Shown here piece by piece: positions 5,532 through 13,715 of a DNA stretch of 16,515 nucleotides (position 1 is its first letter; every line of letters begins with the position of its first letter). Under the pieces are notes generated by a model. That model ran no database searches. It was not told where the DNA came from and worked only from the letters and a program-made list of their open reading frames with translations. Source of the stretch: JBBKWJ01 sp037968895 (GTDB lineage Bacteria > Actinomycetota > Acidimicrobiia > Acidimicrobiales > SZUA-35); assembly GCA_037968895.1 (NCBI GenBank), contig JBBKWJ010000217.1, positions 1-16,515 of the forward strand. Direction: 5' to 3'. Position numbers and translations under genes: made by a program.

Positions 5532-6623
5532 GTGTCGATGGAAACAGCACAACTTGACTCAGCCGACCGAAGCCCGACATCGGTGAGAGGCGCGCGGAGT
5601 ACGCAGCCGGTAGCCGGGGTCATCGGGGCAATCGGCAACACACCTTTGGTGAAGTTGGATCGGTTCCTCGATCGCTCCGACATCGAGCTTTACGCAAAGC
5701 TCGAGTACCTCAACCCGGGCGGAAGCATGAAGGATCGTCCGGCGGCGCGAATGATCGAAGCAGCGCTCCTCTGCGGCGAGATCGGCCCCGGAACCCTGGT
5801 CGTCGAATCTTCCTCAGGAAACATGGGTATCGGCCTGGCGCAAGCCTGCGCCCAGCTCGGACTCCGCTTTCGTTGCGTTGTCGACACCCGAGCGCAACCG
5901 CAGAATCTTCAAATCCTCGAGGCGTATGGTGCCGAGATCGATCTCGTAGAGAAGCCCGATCCACGCAACGGCGACTTCCTCACGGCGCGCCTCCGTCGGG
6001 TCGAAGAAATACTCGAACAGGATCCGTCTGCGTATTGGCCGAACCAGTATGCGAATCCAAACAACCCGTTGGCCCACGAACTAGGCACGATGCGCGAGAT
6101 CGACGACGCGCTTGACGGCAAGATCGACAAAGTGTTCGTGGCCACGAGTAGCACCGGAACCGCCGGCGGATGCGTCGATTTGCTGCGCCAGCGGCAGCGA
6201 TCGACCGACGTCATCGCAATCGATGCGGTGGGAAGCGTGCTCTTCGGCGGCCAGCCGCAACCGCGCCGGATCCCAGGGCTCGGCGCCGGCGTCGTTCCAC
6301 CCCTCGCACGAGGTCGACACTTCGCAACCATCGAGAGGGTGACCGACGTCGACTGCGTCGTCGGTTGTCGCCGACTCGCTCGCCGCGAGGGGCTCCTCAT
6401 CGGCGGGTCGGCGGGCGGAGTTCTTCACGCTGTCCGCTCCCATTCGCACACGATGGCCCCCAACTCGGTGGTCGTCGCGATCCTGGCTGACAGCGGTACT
6501 CGCTATCTCGACACTGTCTTCTCCGACGAGTGGGTTGAATCGCAACTCGGGCTCTCGCCTGAAGACATTTCGGCCGCGGTCGACGCAAAAGGTCCCAGGA
6601 CGATTGAGAGGGAAGCTGCGTGA
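5532..6623 (+). CDS. SbnA-like / cysteine-synthase-family PLP enzyme
   Basis: A fold-II PLP enzyme of about 363 residues. Numbered from ATG 5526: the PLP lysine sits in GGSMKDRPA (K69), an SSSGNMGIG asparagine loop at 95-103 holds the substrate carboxylate, and a phosphate-binding SSTGTAGG loop and GGSAGG are present further on. The lead-in VIGAIGNTPLVKL is typical of CysK. The absence of a CBS domain, the SSSGNMG loop and a long C-terminus make it closer to SbnA-type enzymes, which join O-phospho-L-serine and L-glutamate to N-(2-amino-2-carboxyethyl)-L-glutamate in diaminopropionate synthesis, than to housekeeping cysteine synthase. The reaction here is inferred. GTG 5532 is preferred because AGGAG (5521-5525) lies 6 nt upstream; ATG 5526 abuts it and ATG 5538 is 12 nt away. 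It overlaps the next gene by 1-4 bp. Confidence 0.7.
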   Translation: MSMETAQLDSADRSPTSVRGARSTQPVAGVIGAIGNTPLVKLDRFLDRSDIELYAKLEYLNPGGSMKDRPAARMIEAALLCGEIGPGTLVVESSSGNMGIGLAQACAQLGLRFRCVVDTRAQPQNLQILEAYGAEIDLVEKPDPRNGDFLTARLRRVEEILEQDPSAYWPNQYANPNNPLAHELGTMREIDDALDGKIDKVFVATSSTGTAGGCVDLLRQRQRSTDVIAIDAVGSVLFGGQPQPRRIPGLGAGVVPPLARGRHFATIERVTDVDCVVGCRRLARREGLLIGGSAGGVLHAVRSHSHTMAPNSVVVAILADSGTRYLDTVFSDEWVESQLGLSPEDISAAVDAKGPRTIEREAA

Positions 6624-8212
6624 TGCCTCGCCGAATAGCGGTCATCGGAGCAGGTCCCAAAGGCCTTTACTGCCTGGAAAGTCTGGCGGCCGAGCTTCAC
6701 CGGGTTGGCGGACGGTCACCGCTCGAAGTTCACGTGTTCGAGCCCCATCCAGTTCCCGGCGCGGGACCTGTCTACGACCCGAGCCAACCCGACTTCCTTC
6801 GGATGAACTTTGCCAACGGCAAGATCGACATGTGGCCCCGTCACAGGGCGATCACGGGCCCCCATCAGGTCAGCGGACCAAGCTTCGTCGACTACCTGTC
6901 GGCGAAGGGTTTGGCTTCGTCGGACACAGGTTACGCCCCGCGTCGACTGGTGGGCGCCTACCTCCACGAGGGCTTCGAGCGCGTCATCAAGTCGCTCCAG
7001 CTCGTCGCAGAGGTGTGCATACACACCGAATCCGTGCTCTCGATAGAGCGGCGGGGGCGCGGCTTCGACGTCTGTACGCAGTCGCAGTCGCTGTTGTGCG
7101 ACGAGGTGGTTGTGGCCACCGGTCATTCGTCGCGTGGGTCGGAGACCTCTAAGGGTCTCTCGCCGTATCCGATCGATCAACCGGGTGGCGTCGGCGACAT
7201 CGCACCGGGAAGCGCAGTGGCCGTTCGTGGCCTGGGACTCACGGCGATCGATGTGGCGCTGGCACTCACCGAGGGGCGCGGCGGCAGGTTCGTTTCCACC
7301 GCGCTTCCGGGCCAGTTGGTGTATCAACGATCCGGGCTAGAGGCTGGCTTGATTTTGCTTTTCTCACGCACTGGACGCCCCATGGTGCCCAAACCTCACC
7401 CGGTTCTAATGCGAGAGACAGAGGAGGTCGCCGACGCACTTTCTGCGGGGTCGGCCGTGCTCGACGGGCTCCGGAAATCTAGTACCGAGGCGGTCGTTGA
7501 TGCCCTGATCAAGACAAGTGCATCAGTCCTATACGAGGCAACAGGCGAGGCCAGCTGTGATGCCGTGATTCGTCATCATCTCCAAGCGCTACTCGACCGG
7601 AAACCAATCGATCGGGACCAGTCGATATCTGAGATGAGGATGGCAGTCGAGACTGCGTTTGGGCGTCAACGACCGGGGCCTGATTGGGCGCTGGGAGTTA
7701 CGTGGCGTGGTATCTATCCAGCCCTCGTACGACTCGTCGCACGACGACAACTCGACGACGGATGGGACAGCTTTTCCGAACTCGCAGTCGAGATGGAGCG
7801 GGTCGCATTCGGCCCTCCCGCCGAAAACGCTGCTCGGATGCTTGCTCTTATCGACGCTGGCATCGTCCACCCAAGTTGTTCCTCCGACGTCCCGCGGGCC
7901 GACGTACTCGTCAACGCAGTGATCGACCCACCCGGAGCAGCGCCGCGGCCCTCCCCCTTGATGGCGTCGTTGTTAGATAGCGGGCTCGCGAGGACCACGG
8001 CCCATTCGCCAGGTCTCGATGTCTGCGCCGATGGCACGTGCATCGGCGTGGACGGCGAGCTCACCGAAGGTCTCGCGGCGGTAGGGCGTCCGACTGAGGG
8101 TTCGATCCTCGGTAATGACACCCTCAGTAGGCGCCTGCACAACACCCCTGAGCTCTGGGCTCGAGCGACGGTCCGTCGCCTCGGTTTGTCGATTGAATCG
8201 AGGGCAGCATGA
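6620..8212 (+). CDS. FAD/NAD(P)-binding protein (pfam13454-like)
   Basis: 530 residues from GTG 6620, or 529 from ATG 6623; GAGAGG upstream serves either. The N-terminus RRIAVIGAGPKGLYCLESLA is a Rossmann GxGxxG dinucleotide site, followed by EPHPVPGAGPVYDP, NFANGKIDMW and FVDYL, then VVVATGHSSRG and a second NAD(P)-like RGLGLTAIDVALALTEGRGG. This layout fits the FAD_NAD_binding_9 (pfam13454) group, large flavoproteins of mostly unknown reaction. In this operon it could be the oxidoreductase acting on the product of the SbnA-like enzyme, a role taken by SbnB in staphyloferrin B synthesis, but that is inference; a transamination- or hydroxylation-type step is equally open. It overlaps the SbnA-like gene (GTGATG) and the Y4yA-like gene (4 bp) and is probably translationally coupled to both. 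Confidence 0.7.
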   Translation: MMPRRIAVIGAGPKGLYCLESLAAELHRVGGRSPLEVHVFEPHPVPGAGPVYDPSQPDFLRMNFANGKIDMWPRHRAITGPHQVSGPSFVDYLSAKGLASSDTGYAPRRLVGAYLHEGFERVIKSLQLVAEVCIHTESVLSIERRGRGFDVCTQSQSLLCDEVVVATGHSSRGSETSKGLSPYPIDQPGGVGDIAPGSAVAVRGLGLTAIDVALALTEGRGGRFVSTALPGQLVYQRSGLEAGLILLFSRTGRPMVPKPHPVLMRETEEVADALSAGSAVLDGLRKSSTEAVVDALIKTSASVLYEATGEASCDAVIRHHLQALLDRKPIDRDQSISEMRMAVETAFGRQRPGPDWALGVTWRGIYPALVRLVARRQLDDGWDSFSELAVEMERVAFGPPAENAARMLALIDAGIVHPSCSSDVPRADVLVNAVIDPPGAAPRPSPLMASLLDSGLARTTAHSPGLDVCADGTCIGVDGELTEGLAAVGRPTEGSILGNDTLSRRLHNTPELWARATVRRLGLSIESRAA

Positions 8213-9738
8213 CTCCGTCGCAGAAGGGTTTCGAGCCGATCGCTGGCGAACCACCGCTGGACGGCCGGTGGGAGCCGTGGATGGACGGCCTGCTTCAAGA
8301 TCCTGCGACCGTCGAGAAGCTTCTCGAAGAGTACGGTTCGCCGATTCACCTTCACTCCACGGCTCCATTTGTGCGAAACGTGGTCGAGCTGAAGGCAGCG
8401 GCAAAGGCTTCAGGCGTCGACCTATTCGTGCATTTCGCCAGGAAGGCCAACAAATGTCTCAGCTATGTGGACGCAGCCAACTATGCCGGCATCGGCGTCG
8501 ACGTGGCCAGCTACGAAGAGCTCGTCCAGACGTTGGCCTGTGGTGTGGGTGCGGAGAACATCATCGTTACCTCGGCCGTCAAACCCCAGAAGCTCATCGA
8601 GCTCTGCGTCTCCGAGTCGGTTCGTGTGGCCATCGACAATGACGACGAAGCGCGGCAACTGATCGCCGAGTGCGAGCGTCAGGATACGCAGTTAAGTGCC
8701 GCGATTCGACTCAGCTTTCGAAGCGGTAGCGGGTCGATGGCGTCGCGTTTCGGCATACCGATCGACGAGGCGTTTGCTGCTGCCCAGCGCTGGTCCGAGG
8801 GTGGCTACGTCAGGATCGACGGTTTGCACTTCCATCTTGATGGTTATTCGGCGCTCGATCGTGTCGATGCTTTGGACGCGACGATGAAGCTCGCTGACGA
8901 TTTACGAGATGCCGGCATCGCCAAGATTTCCTTCATCGACATCGGAGGCGGCTTCCCGATGCGCTACCTCGAACACAACGATCAATGGGAGAATTTTTGG
9001 ACGAGTCTCGAGGGAGCACTACGGGGTCAGCGACCGCCGGTGACCTACCGCAATTACGGGTACGGCCTCACTATTCACGCCGGAGAGACGGTTGGCAACC
9101 GGCAGGCCTATCCACACGCTAACGATCTCGTGGGCGGCGAGTGGCTGGGTGAGATCTTTGATGCTTCGCGTCCGTCGGAGCCAGACACGACGATCGCCAA
9201 AAGCCTTGCCCGTCGGGGACTCCGCCTTCATTGTGAGCCGGGTCGAGCGATGCTCGACGGATGCGGGATGACTCTGGCCAGGGTCGAGCACCGCAAGCGT
9301 ATGGGCGATGACTGGCTGATCGGTCTTGCCATGAACAGTTCGAACTGCCGAAGCCAGAAGTCAGAGCTGTTTGCCGATCCGCGCCTGGTGCGCATCGCTG
9401 GCACAGCTGTCGCTGACGACACGCCTGTGGCTGGCTTTCTAGCAGGGGCGTACTGCTCCGAAGGGGACTTCGTAATGCATCGCCGCCTCCGGTTCGATCG
9501 CGGAGTCAACATTGGAGACGTGGTCGCGATCCCCAACACAGCGGGTTACCTCATGCACTTCACAGAAAGCCGGTCACACCAGTTTCCGTTGCCGCTCAAC
9601 ATCGATCTCACAGACGGGATCCCGAAACTCGATCGGATCGATGCCGGAGGTCAGGACACCAGCCAGCCGGCTAGGCCTAGCGTCGACAAGTCCGAACTAG
9701 GCCGATGCAGCAAAGAACACGCTGGCGCTGATGATTAG
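8209..9738 (+). CDS. Y4yA-type fold-III PLP decarboxylase
   Basis: A 509-residue fold-III PLP enzyme of the ornithine/diaminopimelate/arginine decarboxylase class 2 group. Visible motifs: FARKANK with the PLP lysine at about K79, GVDVASYEEL, GLHFHLDGY (about 206-214), the phosphate-binding GGGFP (246-250), EPGRA (343-347) and the distal CSEGD (416-420). It is about 100 residues longer than typical decarboxylases, with a substrate-domain insert and a 50-residue hydrophilic tail; length and motifs match the Y4yA family of the Rhizobium symbiotic plasmid. SbnH, the decarboxylase of staphyloferrin B synthesis, belongs to the same fold. The substrate is unknown. It starts 4 bp inside the flavoprotein gene and ends overlapping, by 4 bp, the stop of the oppositely oriented iron permease gene. 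Confidence 0.75.
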   Translation: MTPSQKGFEPIAGEPPLDGRWEPWMDGLLQDPATVEKLLEEYGSPIHLHSTAPFVRNVVELKAAAKASGVDLFVHFARKANKCLSYVDAANYAGIGVDVASYEELVQTLACGVGAENIIVTSAVKPQKLIELCVSESVRVAIDNDDEARQLIAECERQDTQLSAAIRLSFRSGSGSMASRFGIPIDEAFAAAQRWSEGGYVRIDGLHFHLDGYSALDRVDALDATMKLADDLRDAGIAKISFIDIGGGFPMRYLEHNDQWENFWTSLEGALRGQRPPVTYRNYGYGLTIHAGETVGNRQAYPHANDLVGGEWLGEIFDASRPSEPDTTIAKSLARRGLRLHCEPGRAMLDGCGMTLARVEHRKRMGDDWLIGLAMNSSNCRSQKSELFADPRLVRIAGTAVADDTPVAGFLAGAYCSEGDFVMHRRLRFDRGVNIGDVVAIPNTAGYLMHFTESRSHQFPLPLNIDLTDGIPKLDRIDAGGQDTSQPARPSVDKSELGRCSKEHAGADD

Positions 9739-10607
9739 GTACGTGCCCCGGCGGTCGGCGCTTCGGTGGTCTCGATTGGTTCAGGCGTTTGCTGCTTGGC
9801 TGTTGGCGGCGTTTGGCGGTAGTAGAACCAGAGCGTTGGCACGAGGAAGGCGAAGTAGGCGACGACCCGGATCCGCTCCGGGTCAGGGCTCCACCCGAGG
9901 AGGCCTTTTAGGAAGTCGTGCGTCCAGCCGGTAGCGAGCGGCCCGCTCGTGATGGTCCAGAGGGACTTGCTGTAGAAGGCCCCTTCGAACTCGAAGTATT
10001 CACGGAACTCGTGCACCCCTTTGGCGAACAGCCCGGCGGCGAAGAGAATCAGCAAAAGACCGGTCCAGTTGAAGAACTTCTTGAGGTCGATTCTGTCGCT
10101 TCCGAGATAGAAGAGGTAGCCGAGGGTGGCGGCGATTCCGAGGCCAATGAGGCCGCCGATGACGACCGATGAACCTGAGGCGCTTGAGGTTTCCGCGCCG
10201 AGCAGGAAAAGCACGGTCTCGAATCCCTCGCGGGCAACTGCCACGAATGCGACGAAGGCGAGGGCGAAAGGTGACCGGTCGATCGCGGCGTCAATCTTGG
10301 CGTGGAGTTCTGAGCTGATTCCGCGAGCATGTCCTCGCATCCAGAAGATCATCCAGGTCAGCACGCCCGCTGCGGTTAACGCGAGGGCACCCTCGATGAA
10401 CTGCTCCCACTTGCCTTCGAAATCTCCGATGACTCGATCGAACAGGATCCCGGTGGCGACGCAAAGTGCAGCCGCAATCGCCGCACCAAGCCACACCGAC
10501 CTGAGCCGGTCGCCTCGGCCGGTTTTATTCAGGTAGGCAACGATGATGGCGAGGACAAGAGCGATCTCTAAGCCCTCTCGCAATGTGATGAGCAGACTCG
10601 ATTCCAT
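9735..10607 (-). CDS. efeU: FTR1/EfeU-family iron permease
   Basis: A 290-residue integral membrane protein with about seven helices. The two FTR1 iron-binding motifs are intact: REGLE at residues 10-14 and REGFE at 126-130. Other family features are IEGALALTAAGVLTWMIFWM (about 71-90) and KGVHEFRE. In EfeU/FTR1 systems these glutamates move iron through the membrane; partners EfeO and EfeB are not in this window, so this is an orphan permease. The C-terminal tail is polar and Pro/Thr-rich (TPPTAKQQTPEPIETTEAP). The ATG at 10607 has no Shine-Dalgarno and sits 8 bp from a DtxR/IdeR-like box, so a very short leader is likely. Iron-dependent repression is the natural reading. The stop is shared tail-to-tail with the Y4yA-type gene. 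Confidence 0.85.
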   Translation of the reverse strand: MESSLLITLREGLEIALVLAIIVAYLNKTGRGDRLRSVWLGAAIAAALCVATGILFDRVIGDFEGKWEQFIEGALALTAAGVLTWMIFWMRGHARGISSELHAKIDAAIDRSPFALAFVAFVAVAREGFETVLFLLGAETSSASGSSVVIGGLIGLGIAATLGYLFYLGSDRIDLKKFFNWTGLLLILFAAGLFAKGVHEFREYFEFEGAFYSKSLWTITSGPLATGWTHDFLKGLLGWSPDPERIRVVAYFAFLVPTLWFYYRQTPPTAKQQTPEPIETTEAPTAGART

Positions 10608-10615
10608 CGGGAGAG

Positions 10616-10634
10616 TTAAGTATGCCTAACATAA
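10616..10634 (-). promoter_or_regulatory. DtxR/IdeR-type iron box
   Basis: On the minus strand TTATGTTAGGCATACTTAA matches the DtxR/IdeR consensus TTAGGTTAGGCTAACCTAA at 15 of 19 positions and is itself a partial palindrome. It lies 8 bp upstream of the iron permease start codon, just below a TTGACA at 10637-10642 (minus strand), so bound repressor would block the -10/start region. Confidence 0.65.
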
Positions 10635-10779
10635 TTTGTCAACCATGCTGTGGTCGCTTTGAGTTCTCGCTCAGTAAAGTGCAAACAGCTTCGGCGAACC
10701 CATCGCTGTCGACGCTACTGCCAATCGCGAACGGGTTCGGAATCGATATGAAGCAGCTACTCTCCGACACTGCTCACTG

Positions 10780-11601
10780 ATGCCAGCCCTTCTTGCTCTG
10801 GCCGCCGCGTGTACGTTCGGTGTCGCCGACTTCCTAGGGGGACTCGCGACACGCAAGGCCGCGGTTGTTGCTGTCACACTGACGACCAACCTTGCCGGCG
10901 CCGCACTCGCCGTCGTCCTCGTGTTCACCATTGACGGCGCCTGGACCGCATCGGCTATCGGTTGGGGCGCCATCGGCGGACTAGCCGGGCTCGTCGGGCT
11001 GCTCTTGCTTTACCAAGGATTGGCCGACGGACCCAACCGTCTAGTCAGTCCGCTCAGTGCTGTAGTTGCCGCAGCCGTTCCCGTTGCGGTTGGCTTGTCG
11101 CTCGGTGATCGACCTGGCTCACTTGCATTTGTTGGCCTCGGCCTCGCGCCGATCGCGATCTGGTTGGTCGCAGGCGGCGACATCAACATGGTCGGTGCAT
11201 CCAAGCGGCCACTCGCTCTGGGCATCGGGGCCGGTCTGGGGTTTGGCACCTTCTTCGCGCTCCTCGCACAAACGCCCGATGATGCGGGAGCCGTCCCGCT
11301 CCTCGCGGCCCGCGTAACCTCAGTCGCTATTCTGATCATCGCTTCCCTGTTCTCCCGACCAGGTGCGCTAGCCCCGTCTGTCCTCGCTGTCGCTGTTGTC
11401 GCGGGCGCTCTCGACATGACCGCCAACGGCCTCTTTCTCTGGTCGACACTCGACGGAGACCTCGCGGTCGTGGGGGCTCTCGTCAGCCTCTTTCCGGCCA
11501 CGACTGTTCTCCTCGCGGTCGTTTTTCTCGGCGAATGCCTCGACCGCAAACAAGTCGCTGGCCTCGCGCTCGCCATCGGCGTTGCCGCCCTGCTTAGCTG
11601 A
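10780..11601 (+). CDS. EamA-family (DMT superfamily) transporter
   Basis: A 273-residue protein of about ten hydrophobic segments, arranged as two similar halves of five helices, as in EamA/DMT transporters. Features include AACTFGVADFLGGLATR near the N-terminus, LYQGLADGPNRLVSPLSAVVAAAVPV, and in the second half LDMTANGLFLWSTLDGDLAVVGALVSLFPATTVLLAVVFLGE. The substrate cannot be read. The ATG at 10780 has no Shine-Dalgarno; leaderless translation is plausible. It is divergent from the iron permease (172 bp) and followed 48 bp later by the NmrA-like gene on the same strand. A link to the siderophore-like operon is possible only by proximity. Confidence 0.85.
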   Translation: MPALLALAAACTFGVADFLGGLATRKAAVVAVTLTTNLAGAALAVVLVFTIDGAWTASAIGWGAIGGLAGLVGLLLLYQGLADGPNRLVSPLSAVVAAAVPVAVGLSLGDRPGSLAFVGLGLAPIAIWLVAGGDINMVGASKRPLALGIGAGLGFGTFFALLAQTPDDAGAVPLLAARVTSVAILIIASLFSRPGALAPSVLAVAVVAGALDMTANGLFLWSTLDGDLAVVGALVSLFPATTVLLAVVFLGECLDRKQVAGLALAIGVAALLS

Positions 11602-11649
11602 TGGAACGCCGACCACGGCGAAGACCGACGAGATCGAGGAGACTTTGAG

Positions 11650-12495
11650 ATGAAGATTGCCATCACCGCAGCGAGCGGCCAACTGGGGTCTGAGATCGTG
11701 AAGGCAACCACCGTTCTTCTCTCAGACTCCGATGTGATCGGACTAGCGCGGACGCCAGAGAGAGCGAAGCATCTCGGTGTCGAGATTCGTCCGGGCGACT
11801 ACGGCCAGAGAAGTGTGCTTGAGGAATCGCTCCGGTCGGTTGACACGGTCGTGTTGGTATCGGGGATGGATTCTCCCGAGAAGCGGATCGAGCAACACCG
11901 GAATGTGATTGAAGCAGCGCGGAGTGCCGGCGTGACGAAGATCGTCTACACCAGCGTTCAAGGCGCGGAAGAGGGCACCGCGTTCTCGCCGATCATCCAA
12001 AGCAATCGCCAGACCGAGGAAGACGTTCGCAATAGCGGATTGGATTGGGTGATCGGCCGGAACGGCATCTACATCGAGCCCGATGTCGACTACATCGACA
12101 ACTACGTGGCCGCCGGTGGCATCACCAACTGCGCCGGCGACGGCCGGTGTGGCTACACGACCCGGCCCGAGTTGGGCTTCGCCTACGCCCAGATGCTCAC
12201 CGACAAACGCCACAACGGTCAGACCTACAACCTGCACGGCGAGGCGCTGACACAACACGAGCTTGCGCAGTATCTCAACGGTGCGTTCGGTACGGATCTG
12301 AGCTACACGCCGATGAGTGTCGCTGACTACCGCGACGATCGGGTCGCCGAGCTAGGGGAGTTCATCGGTTCGGTCATCAGCGGAATCTACGAGGGAATCA
12401 GGTCTGGCGCGGCCAACAATCTGAGTCACTTCGCCGAGGCTGCTGGCAGGGAGCATGTGAGCTGGCCTGACTATTTCGTAGGGCTTGCGAAATAG
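11650..12495 (+). CDS. NmrA/QorB-like NAD(P)-binding protein
   Basis: 281 residues. It has an N-terminal dinucleotide loop, MKIAITAASGQLGSEIV (GxxG at 10-13), VIGLARTPERAKHL for cofactor ribose/phosphate contacts, GDYGQRSVLEESL, the VVLVSG strand, and AGVTKIVYTSVQGAEE. There is no YxxxK catalytic pair in the usual place, so this is an atypical SDR of the NmrA/QOR2 kind, which either sense NAD(P) or reduce quinones. GAGGAG with 8 nt spacing supports ATG 11650. It probably shares a transcript with the EamA transporter and converges with the short-chain dehydrogenase (28 bp between stops). Confidence 0.8.
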   Translation: MKIAITAASGQLGSEIVKATTVLLSDSDVIGLARTPERAKHLGVEIRPGDYGQRSVLEESLRSVDTVVLVSGMDSPEKRIEQHRNVIEAARSAGVTKIVYTSVQGAEEGTAFSPIIQSNRQTEEDVRNSGLDWVIGRNGIYIEPDVDYIDNYVAAGGITNCAGDGRCGYTTRPELGFAYAQMLTDKRHNGQTYNLHGEALTQHELAQYLNGAFGTDLSYTPMSVADYRDDRVAELGEFIGSVISGIYEGIRSGAANNLSHFAEAAGREHVSWPDYFVGLAK

Positions 12496-12523
12496 TCAGC
12501 AGAGGGTGGGGGTGAGCTTTTCC

Positions 12524-13510
12524 TCAGCCGGCTTCGGCAAGCAGCGCTTCGCTGAGATCCCACAGCCGGGCCGCGTCCTTGGTGTCGACGGCACGGGGTT
12601 TGACGTTGCTGCCCATTGGCGACTCAGCTGACCAGAGCTGGGCGACATCTGCGTCTTCGCAGTACAGGCCGTGCTTGTCGTTGAGTAGCGGCGACGTGGC
12701 CGCCCAAAGTGTCGTGGTGCAGCCCTGTGACGGGGACTTGAACGCGGCCTGAGCCATCGCACTCGGGTTCCCGTCTGCGTCGAGCCAGCCCATCATGATC
12801 TGCTCCTCGACCGGGAGGTCTCGTTGCAGCGGGGTAAAGATGCCACCGGGATGAACTGACATCGCACGTCCCCCGAAGCTACTCATCCGTGACGACAGTT
12901 CGACGGCGAAGAGCGCGTTGGCGCTCTTGGCCTGTGCGTAGGCGGCCCATTTGTCGTACTCGGTGTCGTGAAAGTGGATGTCGTCCCAGAGAATTCCGTT
13001 GCGGAGATGAGCGACTGAAGAGAGCGCCACGACGCGAGGAGCCTCTGCCTTTTCGAGCAACGGCATGAGCCCTTTAGTGAGCGCGAAGTGGCCCATGTGG
13101 TTGACGCCAAACTGGTATTCCCAGTTTGGGCCGACGCGGCGCTCTGGGGTGGCCATCACTCCCGCGTTGTTGATGAGGAGATCAATATGGTCGCATTCGG
13201 CGTTTAGTGTCGCAGCGAACGCTCGGACCGTGTCGAGATCGGCGAGGTCCATCTGGTGGGTGACGATGCTGCCGCGAAACGTTCCCTCAAGAGCGGCAAG
13301 GTTCTCTGCTGCTTTCCCAGGGGTGCGGACGGGGACGATGACATCGGCGCCCTTGGACGCCAACGCTTTGGTCGTCTCGAACCCGATACCGGAGTACCCC
13401 CCAGTTACGACGGCGGTGACGCCGGTTAAATCAAGACCTTCGAGAATCTGGTCGGGCTCGCTTTTGGGTCTGAAGCCGGAGCCGAGTGGGATTTGGTCTT
13501 GTGCCGACAT
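12524..13510 (-). CDS. Classical short-chain dehydrogenase/reductase
   Basis: 328 residues from ATG 13510, chosen for AGAGG about 8 nt upstream; the longer reading from 13588 has no family match in its first 26 residues. TGGYSGIG at 36-43 is the NADP(H) loop, DLADL at 88-92 binds adenine, NNAG is at 114-117, serine at 164-165, and Y191 and K195 (YAQAK) form the catalytic pair. Domain length and the insert after HPGG resemble retinol-dehydrogenase/WW-oxidoreductase-like SDRs, often annotated as generic oxidoreductases. The substrate is unknown. It is divergent from the ArsR operon; the 236-bp gap carries the ArsR operators, so co-regulation is conceivable. Confidence 0.85.
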   Translation of the reverse strand: MSAQDQIPLGSGFRPKSEPDQILEGLDLTGVTAVVTGGYSGIGFETTKALASKGADVIVPVRTPGKAAENLAALEGTFRGSIVTHQMDLADLDTVRAFAATLNAECDHIDLLINNAGVMATPERRVGPNWEYQFGVNHMGHFALTKGLMPLLEKAEAPRVVALSSVAHLRNGILWDDIHFHDTEYDKWAAYAQAKSANALFAVELSSRMSSFGGRAMSVHPGGIFTPLQRDLPVEEQIMMGWLDADGNPSAMAQAAFKSPSQGCTTTLWAATSPLLNDKHGLYCEDADVAQLWSAESPMGSNVKPRAVDTKDAARLWDLSEALLAEAG

Positions 13511-13670
13511 GTGATCGCCTCTGCATGGTTGGACGGGTCCACACTGTAACTCGGGCGATTGCCGGGGTTGTACGAATCGATCGGTCACGACCCAGAGCGC
13601 CTGCTAAGCGGCCTTTGTGTCGAGGTGGTCCATTTCGATGCAATGTAAGTTTGGTTGGCACCTCGCCGTA

Positions 13671-13688
13671 TTCAATCATTTGGTTGAC
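13671..13688. promoter_or_regulatory. ArsR-type operator, copy 1
   Basis: TTCAATCATTTGGTTGAC, an imperfect inverted repeat (TCAATCA / TGGTTGA) of the kind bound by ArsR-family repressors of AHSA1-linked operons. It overlaps the -35 box at 13684-13689. A further half-site (TTTGGTTG) lies at 13650-13657. Confidence 0.55.
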
Positions 13689-13712
13689 AACGAGTTTCGC
13701 GATCCATATGGT
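13684..13712 (+). promoter_or_regulatory. Housekeeping-type promoter of the ArsR operon
   Basis: TTGACA (13684-13689), a 17-bp spacer, then TATGGT (13707-13712): a perfect -35 and a fair -10 at ideal spacing, 34 bp before the ArsR start. Confidence 0.6.
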
Positions 13713-13715
13713 GTA

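Noticed and set aside
9669..9680. CTAGGCCTAG palindrome
   Set aside because: Inside the coding tail of the decarboxylase gene; short and probably chance.
11010..11711. 233-codon minus-strand frame opposite the EamA transporter
   Set aside because: Arg/Ala/Thr-rich composition typical of an antisense shadow in high-GC DNA; the plus-strand transporter is clear.
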